A stretch of 64,000 nt of DNA from Microthyrium microscopicum (lineage: Eukaryota > Ascomycota > Dothideomycetes > Microthyriales > Microthyriaceae): positions 2,213,988 to 2,277,987 of the forward strand of contig MU004234.1 of NCBI GenBank assembly GCA_010405405.1, read 5' to 3'. Both the position numbers and the translations under genes were made by a program. The notes beneath the pieces were generated by a model. It saw only the letters and a list, made by a program, of their open reading frames with translations. It was not told the DNA's origin and ran no database searches. This document shows, in pieces, positions 34,695 to 48,000 of the stretch (position 1 is the first letter of the stretch; the number at the start of each line of letters is the position of its first letter).

Positions 34695-36444
34695 ATGATG
34701 TGGAATTTGCCTGGAAGTTGTCTATTGCTTCTATCTGTCATTCGTTGTGCGACTCATGCTCTCCAAACGTGGCCTTCTTCAATCGATGAGTTAGAGGATA
34801 TCATGTTTTTAAATACTGGATATCGGAATCGTGGCTTCGGCGCACTCGTTACCCCATGTGGATTCACATCAACGGAAGATACAACTCGATCAAATGCGGC
34901 AGAATGGCTTCGAACAGCATTTCACGATATGGCCAATATAGCATTAGCCGGAGGCAGAAATGGAGGATTGGATGCATCGCTTGTCTACGAATTGGGTGCC
35001 AGCAATATCGGTGCTGGTTTTGAAACAACCCTCAGAAACTTCGTGCCTTATTATTCGACTCGTTCTTCAATGGCCGACATCATTGCTCTAGGAGTCTACG
35101 CTTCCGTCAGATCATGTGGCGGTCCAGTAATTCCTATCAGGACTGGAAGAAAAGATGCCATCAAACAGACCGGCATTATTGGTGGAACACCACTTCCACA
35201 GAATGATATTGGGACCTTCGTTAACCAGTTTCACAGAATGGGCTTCAACCAAACAGAAATGATCCAGCTCGTCGCCTGTGGACATACTATCGGTGTTACA
35301 CATTCCAACGACTTTCCAGAAGTCGTGTCTAATGCCTCTGCTTCGAACGCTTTTCAATCATTAGACTCAACTCGAAATACATTCGATTCAGCGATTGCCC
35401 AAGATTATCTCAATGGCTCTACCACAGATGCTCTTAGTAGTCAGTATGCGATAGCCAACAAGCAAGCATCTGATTTCGTAGTGTTCAACTCTGATAACAA
35501 CGCAACCATCACACCCATGGCGGACCCAACGACGTTCCAAAATATCTGCCAAAGTTTACTTCAAAGAATGATAGAAGTTGTTGTTGATCCAAGCATATTG
35601 ACTGATCCCATTGAAGTCTATGATGTAAAACCCGCTGCACTACAGTTGAGTCTCATGGACGGCGGGGACCAGATCTCGTTTACTGGAGAGATAAGAGTTC
35701 GAACCACATCCAAACCTATTGACTCTGTACAGATCATGTACTGGGACCGAATTGGCATTCCAGGTCCAAATAATACTATCACTACAACATTGAAAGGAAC
35801 GGCTCAGGGGTTTGAGGATCAGTTTTCAGTAGGTTCTGCCCAGCACACTGCAATGACAGTCTCTAATATTGGCAGTTTTATGGATTCAATACTTTCTTTC
35901 CATCAGAATCTTCTATATCATCTTTCGTTGTCCAAGTAGACTACTCAGATGATACGCAAACCATATTTGACAATGATGGCCTGAGGTATCCAATTCAGGA
36001 CAATATCATGTTCCAACCAGCTCAAAGCTGTCTGACAGGAAAGGGGGGAGTGAACATTACTGTTTCTGCGACAGTCAGTATTATGACATTATTCTCAAGG
36101 TCTTCTATTGACAGTCACAGGTCCGAGACTCCCAAGACGCCGCATCCTTGTCGTTGACTTTACGCGTACCTACAAAATACATCACTCCGACACTTCAGGT
36201 TACTCATATTACATTGTCGCCAATATCTAGTGCAGGGGCATTCACTTTGTATTCAGCAAATTACACGCTTAATCAAACTCAAGTCGGGAATACTAGGTTT
36301 GACGTCTCTGTTGGCTCCTTCTCTGACAGTTTTAAGCTCAGCTCTAAATTGACTGGAAAGTGCCAGCCTTTAGCACTGTCTGGGTACAATTTGACCGTTC
36401 CATCGAAGCGTAGTGCTAGATCTAGTAGATCCGTCTGGGCTTGA
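34695..36444 (+). CDS. Secreted haem peroxidase (plant-peroxidase superfamily)
   Basis: Exons 34695-35828, 35876-36073 and 36121-36444 join in phase to 551 residues. A signal peptide covers about 1-22. The distal haem site is WLRTAFHDMA (Arg73, His77) and the proximal ligand is His197 in LVACGHTIG; both fit the fungal class II-like superfamily. About 200 residues beyond the usual catalytic length form a Ser/Thr-rich, beta-predicted C-terminal extension (SISSFVVQVDYSDDTQ, VTHITLSPISSAGAFTLYSANYT). Intron 1 (47 nt, GTAGGT...GGCAG) is needed to reach it; reading straight through ends the protein early at 35939. It oxidises substrates with peroxide outside the cell; the physiological substrate is unknown. 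Confidence 0.85.
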
Positions 36445-36534
36445 TATAGCAAATGAGCGGAACAATTTATCAGACATGGTTTTCTTGTAAAAGCCTTGTC
36501 TCTGAAGACTTTATCTTGTAATAAATACATTTGA

Positions 36535-38308
36535 CTATATCACTGGTTCCCAAACCTGTAATATCTGCTTGAAAGGATCGACCGCCAAAATTCTCCGACC
36601 GTCTCCTTGAAGTACAAAAACATTGAGTACTAGACCCTCGCCAGAATTTTCCATCTGCATCGACTTACCAGACTCTACGTCTGTCAAATATATGCCCGCC
36701 CTTGGAGTCGAAGTTGCCCCGCTCATATAATTCGCAGTGACAAAACAAGACCCATCAGATGATATGGAAGGTGACAAGAAAGCGCTGGATTGATTTTGTA
36801 GCAAGGACCTGTGGGTAATTTGTGATTTCTTCATATCGACCACAACTGAGAAAGGCATAGTGGATTCTGGCGGGAAGTGTTTTGTGGCCGCGTTTGATGA
36901 TTTATGGAGCCAGGACTTTATATGCCTAAGAATGCTTTTCTTTTCGTTTCGCACTGGGGTCCAGTGCTGGTGATGAGATGCCGATTGTAACAGCACTATT
37001 TGATTGTCATTCAATGCGAACGAGGCTCGAAGAGTTGGTGATGTGATAACAGGATGAATGCCCCAGTTTTCTAGGCTGATCTTGTGAAGAAGCGATCCAT
37101 CCGCAAGGTTGATGATTTCCACGATCCGGCTAAATTTCTTTGATTCTATGAATTTGTCAGCTTGTGCTCTTTCAAGAACATCGGTTAGATGTCTTTGTTG
37201 CCGGTGATAGCATGAAAGCTTGTGAGCTGATCTGCTTCTATGTGCTTGGCCTGTAGCTCAACTGAATAGACTACATTCTAGACATAGTGACAGTCTTTTG
37301 ACCAGCACCAGGAGAGTCCACGAAAATCTCGTGCGAGAACTTACTAAAGCAGGTAACTTTAAGGTACTGACTGAGCAGTCTGGTACAATCTTTGGAGAAT
37401 TCCATGGCCCAGCAATTGCGAGCTTCTCCTGGATATTCTTGAGCCCATACCTCCTCGCCTGACTCGGCATCTAGCACGATGGTCTTTGGTATGCATTTTT
37501 CAAATGTTTGATATGCGAACAGTCTACCATCTCTGGACAGCTTGTTCATTGGCATGCCCTCAAACATGACATGATCCCGATTGTTATGTTGCTTGCTATT
37601 CTTAGTGCTCCAAATTTTGATCATATATCGCCAAATATAGTATTCTGGGTTTTCTTTTTGCTTTCCACTGCATTGCAAGACAGTTGTGAGAAATCCATCA
37701 TCTCGGAATTCCATTGCCACTATGCTTTTGTGCCGACAATTCGATTCTGGGTCCTCATCGACCAAGAAGTCATAATTTGAATCCGTCAGCTGGAGGTTCT
37801 GTGTCCTTTCCATATCTTCCGTCGTTCCCAGTATCAAAGTGCCGTATCCTGCCGGATCTGGAATTGTCACAGTGGTGTCGATTCTGAATGGACGAGTGTT
37901 ACGCTTATGCCAAATAGCAAACTGTTGTCCATGGCCAGCTAACGCGTTATCCCACCCATAGCGAAAATTTGCATTGTTGGCTTGGGGCAAAGTGAAAGTC
38001 GAGCTTGAAATTTTTGCAGCTCCCATCCAAGTATCCGCATCTGTGGTGATAAGTTCTTCGCGCTTTTTGCGAAAACTGGAGACTGAAGAAGAATGTTTTG
38101 GCTTATCGATTAAAGGCTTCTCTCTGTCTCCAGCTCGAACACATTTGAGTGTTTCCTCGGAAGGATTGTCGTATCCAAATGCGCTGACTACTGTCTCGGA
38201 GTCTGATATGGATATTTGGTCGAAAGACACGCTATTCACAGAAGTTGAATAACGGTCAAGCGAAAGAGTAGGAAGCTTTGAAGTTGTACTTTCGCAGTGC
38301 CCACCCAT
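36535..38308 (-). CDS. Hypothetical protein, probable beta-propeller
   Basis: Exon 1 (38308-37303) and exon 2 (37250-36535) join in phase through a 51-nt intron to 573 residues. The product begins MGGHCESTTSKLPTLSLDR and has a basic Ser-rich N-terminus. The body has repeated segments in the style of WD40 blades: IVAMEFRDDGFLTTVLQC, MNKLSRDGRLFAYQTF, SGKSMQMENSGEG and the end ILAVDPFKQILQVWEP. Strict WD motifs are missing, so propeller is an inference from rhythm and Gly-His/Trp-Asp-like ends. The function is unknown. Convergent with the peroxidase, 90 bp apart. Confidence 0.65.
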
Positions 38309-39192
38309 AATGAGTAAGATCTCGGGTACTGATCTTCACTATTGCAATCTTTACTGCTTCAAGAACATCCGCAATGTCTCACTAGCAACTGAGGTAAGTG
38401 GTTGTCAAAATTGCCCAAATGAAGGAGATCAATTCTAGATGTACTTGGGGCATTTCAAGACTTTATATGCGTATCGTTGCACGGGTCACATAACACAGCC
38501 TCCGAGTGTGCGTTTTGTTGTCTAGCGTACTGGCAAGGCTGACATCCGAACATTTTCTTTTTATTACTAGTCGCTTGAGCCTCACGATGGTGTGCTTGGA
38601 ACATTGTGCGTGAATTGAACATAGCATCTGACAATTTAGAGTTACTGCTTCAGTGATGATAATTTGGTCTCTTGAGACCCAATCATGTTGCATGAATATG
38701 GTAGGTACTTCTTCTCTCCAATGGGTCATAATTGTTTAGTTAGGCACGGTACATGCAAATAGAGGAGTAGTACTGGACAAGTAGCATATAGCATCACCAA
38801 TGTTATCGGCAACAAGGGCAGGAGCGAAACGAACGAATGTTGTGTCTTCCTTTCATAACACGCTTAACTAATACCGGTGGGTTTACCGTGGTGTAAGACC
38901 ATTTGTCATCTACAACAAACTACCCGCATTAGCTTCTTGAAAAGAACAACACGATGCCGCGAGTCGACGAGGAACTCAGTGAGTAAGACTCTGCAGTAGC
39001 GAAAGCAATCAAGATGCCTGTCGATTTTTCTTCATTCCTAAACCCGGCTCCTAGTCTGCAGACTAATGTTGTCTTAGTAGTAGGCAGCGGGTTGCTACCT
39101 GGTCTGGGTCACAACGGCCCGCCCCGAGACCTACGGTCCCTCTTGTTGTCATCCCATCCAATAGGAACCCATTTCAAAAGCGAAAACGAAAG
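38309..39192. other. Intergenic
   Basis: Promoter of the propeller-like gene on the left. A short + strand frame at 39014-39196 (MPVDFSSFLNPAPS...) is preceded by another ATG and a GTGAGT, but no complete gene can be built. Confidence 0.35.
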
Positions 39193-41025
39193 TTAAAACT
39201 GGAGATTGGCAAAATGTCCCGTCCAGGGTTGAGCTTTAGCATTGGACAAAATAAAATGCTGCATTGGAGTGCTAGAGTGACGTGCCACTCTTTCCCGTTC
39301 ATCTTCTTCATAAAGCCGATGACAAAACCGATGGTTGTCGAATGGTTGCGGCGATGGAAGGTAGGACAACGCACAATCGTCATCTTCCTCACTGTCTTCA
39401 TCGGCGGAGCGGCTGTCATCATCGATGCGATTGATTTCATCATCTTCATCAAAGTTCAATGATCCAAAGCGTCCACCACAGTGTAGAAGGCTTTGACTTC
39501 GCGCTTGCTCGCAAAGATAACGACCATACTCTGTTCGAGGGTGTTCAATTTCAGATGTTCCCCAGTAAGGATAGTCAGGCTCTCGCAGTCTTAGACCCCT
39601 GGCGGATTCATTGTCGACCGATTCTGGACCCAGATCGCTTGTTTCAATAATTATGGATCCCACAGAGGGTGCGAAATTTGAGGATGGAGAGGAGCGAGAC
39701 GCGCGCTGCCTATAATGGCTCGCGATTTGAACCAGTACGGCGGAATTGGAATTGTTTCCATGGTATGTAGGGGCTGGCATATTAGGACGATTTTTTAGGG
39801 AGGCAAAACCATGGTCAGGCCAGTTTGGGGGCTTGATTAAAGCCGTTCGTCCTGTTGCAATTCCAGAATGTTCATGAAGATGATTTTCTCGTCGGTCGTT
39901 CGGTCTATAATTCATCTTCGTTCGAAATGGACCATCCAGAGAATATCCTGTTGAGGGCTGTGAGTTACGATCGAAAACTGTCTGACCGCTGCTGACTGGT
40001 AGATCACTGATCCCAAGCTCTGAAAACTGGGTCATAACAAAATGACTGGCTTTGCTAACGACATGACCAACGAAATTGAATCCTTCGTTGGCATCATAGT
40101 TGAGTATCTGGAGGTCTCGGAGCACTCCTAAGATCTCTCGATTGATTGGCCAGATATACCGCTCACACGAAGTCAAAAAGTGAGCATAAAAGTTCCTTGT
40201 AGGTCCTTGGGCAAGCATATTGTGTATGCACAAGGATACATCCCATAGACCTATTAATGGGACAGATGAGAGGTTGGAATAGCTGGACGCTGTACATGTT
40301 GAATGCTGATTTGCAATATGATCCAGTAGCTCTTCTGGCGATTGAATAGGCTGCGATTGAATGCAAAGACCACACCCCAATTGCTTAATGTCTTGAGCCT
40401 GAGGTAAAACATTGATAATCCCATATTGTGCGAAAAGATACCGTTTGCGGTATTTTATTTCATCTCTCAGATGAGTTCTGAAGTATTTCTGACCGCGCTT
40501 TTCAAAACCCATATGACAGAACGGGCATTGATAATAGCTGGGTTGCCCTGCCTTATTCTCACGTCTCTTGACATCCGTACTAAGAGTGACAGGACTCAGA
40601 AACTCATGGGGATGTTTTCGTTTGGTGCCTCGCTCCACTGTACTTCGCTCAGCACCGGATTCGCTGACGTGGTATGTCGAGCCTGTGAATGTACTACTGG
40701 GGCTCTTGGCTGGAGTGGAGGGCTCAGTGACAATATGGAGGAAGGAATCGGCTGGTTCGGTAGGAGAGATAGTTGCAACGCGGCAATCTGGTGCTGCACT
40801 GGTTAGCGAATTGGCACTGAGGACGCCGATGGTTTTACTTTTCGGTATAAAGTATCTTGCAGAAGTAAAATGAGCGTCCAATTCTTCTTTCGTGCGACCA
40901 TTCAGCGCAAGCGTTGCGTTAATCACGGATGATTGGAGGCTTTTATCGTGGCCGCAAAGATTGACCAGAATATGTACTGCCTCGGTGATCTTCTGTCGCT
41001 CAGACAGGCAAGACAGGTCGGACAT
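39193..41025 (-). CDS. C2H2-type zinc-finger protein
   Basis: Intronless, 610 residues, probably nuclear. An N-terminal helical region (RQKITEAVHILVNLCGHD) precedes a basic stretch (GTKRKHPHEF). A Cys2His finger follows (YQCPFCHMGFEKRG...THLRDE), then a second (GCGLCIQSQPI...LLDHIANQH). The C-terminal half is low in complexity with an acidic stretch (DEDDEINRIDDD, DEDSEEDDD) as in activation domains. The overall plan resembles unnamed fungal zinc-finger proteins; no target can be given. Confidence 0.72.
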   Translation of the reverse strand: MSDLSCLSERQKITEAVHILVNLCGHDKSLQSSVINATLALNGRTKEELDAHFTSARYFIPKSKTIGVLSANSLTSAAPDCRVATISPTEPADSFLHIVTEPSTPAKSPSSTFTGSTYHVSESGAERSTVERGTKRKHPHEFLSPVTLSTDVKRRENKAGQPSYYQCPFCHMGFEKRGQKYFRTHLRDEIKYRKRYLFAQYGIINVLPQAQDIKQLGCGLCIQSQPIQSPEELLDHIANQHSTCTASSYSNLSSVPLIGLWDVSLCIHNMLAQGPTRNFYAHFLTSCERYIWPINREILGVLRDLQILNYDANEGFNFVGHVVSKASHFVMTQFSELGISDLPVSSGQTVFDRNSQPSTGYSLDGPFRTKMNYRPNDRRENHLHEHSGIATGRTALIKPPNWPDHGFASLKNRPNMPAPTYHGNNSNSAVLVQIASHYRQRASRSSPSSNFAPSVGSIIIETSDLGPESVDNESARGLRLREPDYPYWGTSEIEHPRTEYGRYLCEQARSQSLLHCGGRFGSLNFDEDDEINRIDDDSRSADEDSEEDDDCALSYLPSPQPFDNHRFCHRLYEEDERERVARHSSTPMQHFILSNAKAQPWTGHFANLQF

Positions 41026-44000
41026 TGAAAACTGCTGTTAAGTAACTGAAGTATGTCCTGCCATAAATAAACTAATTGAAACAAAAATATAGACTATCAA
41101 GTCGCCTAGCTAATAAGCTAGGAATTCTTATACTTTGTATGAAAGATGTTAGAAGATGATGCAAAGGTCCTTGGACCAGAACGCGCAGCTTTCTTGGAAG
41201 CTTGACATCAACGTTAAGTGCGGAGTACGCAGGCAGGTATTTGACTAATGAAGTTTAGGGAAGTGTACACGAAGGTGGCAGTCCAATCGAACAGCCCCAA
41301 ACATTCAAAGCTTCGAACCTTTGCTTATAAGCCCCCATTGAAGGTCTATGCCTTTTCTAAGTCACTCACTAATCTCTAATGAAATATGCTGACTCTTCCA
41401 AGATTCTCTCCTGTTCTGGGTGTTAGCGTTGGTTCAGGCCAAGTTGACAAATCATTGAATTATGCTTGACATCCGCTGAATAGCAGGTGCTGGGTTTGAG
41501 AGATTACAAATTGGTGGGTGGACTCAAAATCCCAATATTGAGTATGCCTTGTTGTTATAGAGCGATATAACAAGGCACACTCGAAAAATTGGACCTGAAT
41601 TGGATAATCTAGTCTCAATCGGCCATATCAAAAGGCAAAATCTCCTATATGTCAAATTTTTGGTGCTTTCTATGAACAAAAGTTCAAGTCACCATCAGGC
41701 AACAGCAACCACATTGTTATGCTATCGGACGTGCAAACTTTAAAAACAATTCAAAAACGTCACTAAATGCACATAAGAGTCAAAATTTGCATGCGCGCAA
41801 CGTTCCTTCTCTGCCCTGATTTTCTTCACTTTAGCTTTATGTTATGCGACGGTCCAAACAGATAGCAAAAGCCAGGCAAGAAGCCAGGCAAGAAGCCAGG
41901 CAAGAATCATATTTCAGCTCCAGATGTCAAATGTGGCATGAACTAGCTGCTACGTCAATTGAGAAGCATTGACAGTGGCAAACATCAATTGGCGGAGTAC
42001 AAAGCCGATTCGCTCCGAATGAGGCTCTGCACCAACTTCGGTGTTTACTCCATGAACAGAGGAAAACCAGACGACGGGGAGTTGACGTGGCTCTCCTGGT
42101 ATGGTTGTATGGCATCGTGCAGTTCACACGGTACACCACACTGCTTCTTCCCTGGCACGGCTACACTGGATGGCACACCTCAGGACAAGCGTGATCATCC
42201 AATGAAAAAATAGGATATGTGTCTTTTGGCTGACGCTCATATTTCTTCTCCAAACCATTGGTCAGAAACTGGGATTATTTATCAGATATCTCATGATTAA
42301 TTGGATAATCACTTTTTTGGAATCCTGCCTGTACAAGGATTCTCGTTAGGCCGTCAGATGGCCCAAGTTCCTGGATTAGAGAGGAGATCTTTCAGCTGGC
42401 ACCATTTCGCTCCTTTTAGACGTTAGTATGTTCGTTTAAGCCTGTCCTTGCACTGCTTGCGCAACCCCGGAACATTGGTTGCAAAGCACCAATCTGGTGA
42501 TCAAAGTATGGCTCCTTGCGCATTATCTTTACCAGTATCTTTGAACTAAAGACATGTAACATTCATAGCTTGAGAGGAGATTGATAGGTAGACACGAAAA
42601 TGCATTCCGTTCTTTGGCCACATTGTCTGATTGGATTCGTACCCATTGCAGTCAAGAAGCGCCTTTTCCAATCACAATGAAGAGTGGCGATGATCATGCC
42701 TTTACGCTCGTCCCTGCGGTGATTTAGACACGGGCATAGGCCCGCCTGTTCAATCCTGTAGAACAAGAAACAGACAGCGTTTCGTTTACGGCCTGGCCCG
42801 AGCCAATGAAAAGGGATAACCCAGAATTTGGGTGGAGCTCGCCCTTGAAGAATACGCCTTGTAGGTGCGTCCTAGACGGTAGGCATGATGTACTCGAGTT
42901 GGCGTGCTAAGCAACCCGAGCAGTAATAGCGGTGTACAATCAGGAAATCCAAACTGGCCAGTAAACTTCAAGGAGCTACCTGTTATGAACAGAGCAGAAC
43001 AGCTCCATTTACGGCGGATGTATGAAACTACTAGTAGTAGTATAAATTAAAAGCGAAGGAATAATGGCAAGACACTGCTAGTGCCAGCAACAGTTTACTT
43101 CGTTGCTCTCTCGCAGAACTCACTCTGCATGATTGTGCTGCAATGATTTGATATTGAAGATTGGGGTGGCAAAAGTATTATACCCCTGACCAGCTCTAAC
43201 ATTGAATTTGATAACCCTTGATCCTAACATCCGGTCCTGGTAGCACTGACCCTGTCGCGATCTTTCTGGATTTCTATCACATCTCCTACACACCGTAATA
43301 ATCAGCGTCAACCTTGCTACCTGGAGCCCAAGCGGCCAAGTTGGGTTGATGCTTGTTGATGATACCTTTTTGATCGCATGACCTCATGGAGAATGAGGGT
43401 AGACTGGTTGGTATCTTCGATTGCAATAACTCAGAAGATGATTTGAATAATGGGTCATTAATAACAGTTAAGTGGTAGTTTAGGTCTGAAAACTTCCAGT
43501 TCGCATGATTTTGATTCCCGTGCAAGAACCTCACGCAAACGAGTGAAACATATTACACAAGAACTTTTGCTTAGCTTGCACTAAAACTTTGTGCGCAAAG
43601 TGAGCGTTTCCATGGTGTCTCTTGGTAGTATGGGGGGGGGGGGCGGAAGGCAACCAGAAATTAGCAGGAGAGCAGGCTAGCAGCTATCAGAGGCATCCAT
43701 TTTCGGGGCTCGCTTCCGGAGAAAGGCAACACGTTCTTTCTCATTGAGACTTTATAAAATCAAACCAATTCCCTACAATGACAACGGCAGCTGTTCCAGA
43801 TTGCGTGCTCTTGCCTCTACTCACAAAACTTATACCACTGGGAAGAGATTTTGCGGAAACTTTCTCTGAGACTTACTCGCAACTCTATTCTATTTATTCT
43901 CAAGAACAGCACAACGGTATTCGTGTCTGATTCCAATCCGGTATCAAGACGTTTTTGTGGGCCGCGGCGCATACGACACCACTGGTACACCAAACCCACA

Positions 44001-44377
44001 TCCAGCGCAACTCTGGTTTAAACCTCCTTCTACCTTTATAATGTACTCGATCCTGATTGAACATTGATAGACGTAGGTACATAAAGACAATCCGCAGACT
44101 TGCCCAGCGCAACAGGTATCTACCTACCAGTCGACGGCCTGGTCATTTCGCGGATCCTTCGTCATTTCAACAGTGCTTCGTTGCTACCCGGCCAGGATCT
44201 TTGGTTTCCCATGACCTGTTTTGGCTGCAAAACTTTCATACTTGGGCAACTCCGCACTTCAGATCTCGTTGCTCCAGTACATCACCGCTGGTTTCAAAAG
44301 TAAAATCTTGCCAAGTTTCAACAGACTCATACGCTTTGGTGGTCGGAGATCTTTAATAAATCCTCCGCGCATTAGCC
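41026..44377. other. Gene-poor stretch
   Basis: 3.35 kb without a supported gene. It contains a short 12-bp tandem repeat near 41870 and a run of twelve G at 43632-43643. Short frames on both strands lack motifs. Confidence 0.4.
41871..41907. repeat. 12-bp tandem repeat, three copies
   Basis: The unit GCCAGGCAAGAA occurs three times in a row, with no visible link to a gene. Confidence 0.85.
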
Positions 44378-45076
44378 ATGACATTTCAAGATAACCACTG
44401 CCTTTCCTTTGCGGCCAACCTATGCTCAAGAAAATCAAAAAGCGCAATGTTAGAAAGTCAAGGCAAGCTGAAAATGGACATTGCTCCACAAAGCCATCGC
44501 AAGTCCATCGCCAACTCTCGAAAACCCAATGACTTCGCTGGCATTGGGAGCCACTTGCAAGGAAATCTCAACACCATCCGCCGCCCTGATGATAACTTTA
44601 GTGAGTGAGGATATGATCAGCACCTAAAAGTTCCTGAGCTAACCTAACCCACAGTTTTCGTGTCACCTACTCTGGACCTTGAGGATCTGGAACTCGGGGA
44701 TGTCCCAACAAAGCCCCATCTCCGAACCTATATTGCCACTGGTCAAGGATATTGCAGTGAGCCGCCCAGGCATTCAATTCCCCAGATAGTTCGTCAGTAT
44801 TAGCTCTCAAATATCCACCAGTAATGGTTTAACACTCCCCTAGTTGTAATTCGCGACGATTGCAGCCTTGCCAATGGCTTGCATCTCACAGGTGATTGGT
44901 GGCGCCCTCAACAAGGGGCCCACATGGCAGCTGTCACATCGGCAGCCTCATCGATTTGTCCACCGAGCTCATCCAGCGATGCCAGCCCAATCTTCACTCC
45001 TAATTCAACTGCCAACTACAGCATTCCAGATACCACAATTCCATTTCATCATGAATCGGACACAGAAGCCACATAG
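44378..45076 (+). CDS. Hypothetical protein, three exons
   Basis: Visible only after splicing. Exons 44378-44600, 44655-44756 and 44844-45076 join in phase to 185 residues, with GTGAGT and GTGAGC donors and CACAG and CCTAG acceptors. The product starts MTFQDNHCLSFAANLC. Across the second and third exons it reads SPTLDLEDLELGDVPT, then GQGYCIVIRDDCSLANG, then LHLTGDWWRPQQGAH. It ends in a Ser/Pro/Thr-rich tail. I do not recognise a family and see no signal peptide. If intron 2 is retained the protein ends 24 residues later (IVRQY). Isolated in a gene-poor region. Confidence 0.5.
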
Positions 45077-48000
45077 AAGACCACGAGGCTCACAATTGGT
45101 CTTCAAGAAGGTCATGGAGCCTTTTTTCGAAATCGTCATACTTTTCACTTTTTGTGGCCGTCTGGCCAGCGCGCTGTCTTTTCCTCAGCTCATTCCACTT
45201 CTGTGAACACTTGTCTTGCTTTGGACTCAGAAGGTGGAGCATCAACTCGTATTCCTAAAATTCATCTTATTGAAATTGCAGTCTTTGCCATCGAACTTCC
45301 ACTCTTCGTCGATATTTGTAAGCATAATTGTGGGACAACTCTTTTGAAATACTTGGGGGAGACTGGAGTTGGGAGCTGCCGAACATTTAATGTCATAGCA
45401 ATTTCTCCACTTCACAGCTCCTTCCTAAGTGTGTATTAAACCACGAGGTCTCGGGAACTAGCAAACAATGTGTTCCAGTGACGCGCCGCAAGGGACCAAG
45501 GGTCGTCTTCCACGTGTGACATCCTTTTCTCCAACGTCCTGTCGTGAAATCTAAAACAATGGCTTGTGCGTTTAAGCTAGAAAATTATAAATCATCGAAA
45601 TCACTAACGTCTGCTCTCAAAGTTTCGTTTTTAGAACTGCAAGACTCTAATAGCCACAAACACGTCAGAATATGCGGCCTTGTCCCCTACTGTAGGTGGC
45701 ACGGTAGATAAAGTATCGCCTCTTTGAATGCCATGGTTGAGAACGGGCTGGGGCCAATGGACTTTGCCCACCCCTTATGGCGCAGTTTAGTATAGTGTCA
45801 ATTTCGCACTGGTCATAAAGATTAGTTGTTTGCATTATTGATAAGAAATAATCTTGCTGAATACTGAAATGTAGTCGCACGTATTTCAAGTTTGCAGATC
45901 AGGCTGTTGTCAGCGTGTCACAATGCATCATTGGCAGTGGGCATGCCAACACACTGTATGTTAATTTCCTTCTGCACGCTATATGCAGTTGGCATGTACC
46001 TGCGCATCACGAGCGATCCGGCCTGATCAGACCTGGTACCTGGGTGGCGAGACGATGATAATGCAGCTTGCGCAAAGACAAAATTATATGTTTCAAACGT
46101 TGGCGCAAGGCGCAAAGCGGCCTCGGGGATGAAGTTGCGGTGTGCTTTGTGATGTTTTTGGCGGGATGACAGGAACAGGTCGTTTTAGTAATGTTCGAAC
46201 GATCGTATTTGTTCACGTAAATTTGGAAATGTCTCCCTAATCCTCGAGGACCATACCGTATTTCTGGTTGCCTGCGCAGGGTATGACGGTCCTTGCAAGG
46301 TGAGAAGGCTTGCGAGAGAAAGCGTTTGATCCAACGACATGCCTGGTCCGGAATTCTCTTTGTAAATATTGGGATTATCATCATAGCCTGGTCTCCAGTG
46401 GCACGTAATTTTGAAACATCTCAGCCATTGCCACCGAAACCGATCACTCCCATGTCACCGATTTTGCGGCACACGGCTGCGGCGTTCCTGGAGCTGGAAT
46501 TTTGTCAGTAGAGAGCCAATGATTAATGGGTTGTAGATGGCGGCAATTAGGTTTGCGGATCAGAAGCAGGAAGTGATTAGTTCCTTATTATTTGTCTCTC
46601 GATAGGTCTTCACTTTATAGCGGGATCTTTCAAGAGATAGAAGTGTTTAGTCAAGCAATGGCCAAAAGCTTGCTCAAGTCCAGCATCCTAGATTCTTCTG
46701 GGCATATTTGTTATCCCCGCAATTCTAACGGGTAACTGCATTCGATCCAAAATTTGAATCGGTTATGCACTAATAGAAGGATTCTGGCGCGCCGCATGCC
46801 CTCCTAGAGCTTGTGAGCTGGTCAAGCTTCAGACTTTGAAGCGCAGCCCGAGAGCCCGAAAAGTCTGATTTTTCAAAATTGCATTAACCAGGGGTAGGCG
46901 GATCGCGAATGCCGTCAAAAGGCAAACAAGGCTTCGCTGGCAGTTAGACCAGTCCACTACATGTGAAATAGAAAGGGATGTCAAGCGGCGGCAAGCTCGG
47001 TGCAGAAATTTATGGTTGATGCACCTTACCGCTGCAAGCTACGTTTGAAGCGGTGTTAAAACACACGAACGATAAGATGACCAATAAGTCCATGCATAAA
47101 CTGTTGATTTCATATCTTGTTAGCCTCACTGTAGAAGGAGCCTTCTTAACGAGGGCAGAGAAATATTCAATTGGCCAGAGTTGCGGCCTGATATAAATCC
47201 TCGCTGGGTGTCCAAGAAGGTTCCATAAGACGCCACACTGATCATGTTGGCAAGCCTTCGTAACATGGGCTCTAGGGAGTTTTGCTCCTGTACCTAGGTA
47301 TTATCACCGTAACGTGTAGTGTGTCGCACGACGACCTCACTGGACACCGATCGCGGCGCGATCACTCTGCGAAAACCTGATACACTTATAAGACCTTCAA
47401 TGGTCATGGCTATCTCAGTTGTCAAAATATCAAGGGGAATTACTTCCACAACAACTTGAAGGATTAGCTGCCTACAGGGAGGTCAGGAATCGGTGTTATA
47501 TCGAACCGCCCTAATTCCGTATTTCATAGCCGGATATCGAAGGATCCTAGTCTGGAGTATCCCAGAGGCGCCCAGCCGACAAGTCATGGAGCCAGGGACA
47601 TAGGCAGACTGTTGAGCTTCTCTCCCGGCTTCACAAAAGCGTCTCGCTGAGTTGACATCAGTTTGCTTTCCATGTCTGGTTACGAAATATGCCAGGAATC
47701 TTATGTTGATGGCCAGTAACTGGTCTCGTGGCTCAAACTGTGGTTGGACTGTTACTATGTTTTTATTTCTTCACGCTGTTTAAATATGTCGCCGCGACCT
47801 TGCCACTGCTTGGTACCCTTTTCTTGACAAAAAGCTTAAGGAAAAAAGAACACGCGCTGGCACATCACCTTTAAGGCTGATTTACAGGGAAGCCGTACGC
47901 CACGCTCGTGGCCTTCAACACCTCCCTTTTACTTCATCACTTCTCGCTCACCGCCTTGGTCTTCTATAAGACCTGGAGAACGGATCACCTCTTCGCCTTC

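Noticed and set aside
35829-35939. Peroxidase reading straight through to a stop at 35939
   Set aside because: A consensus 47-nt intron (GTAGGT to GGCAG) restores phase with a further 170 conserved-looking residues, so the early stop is intronic/out of frame.
43632-43643. Run of twelve G
   Set aside because: Simple homopolymer, possibly length-uncertain in assembly; no feature nearby.
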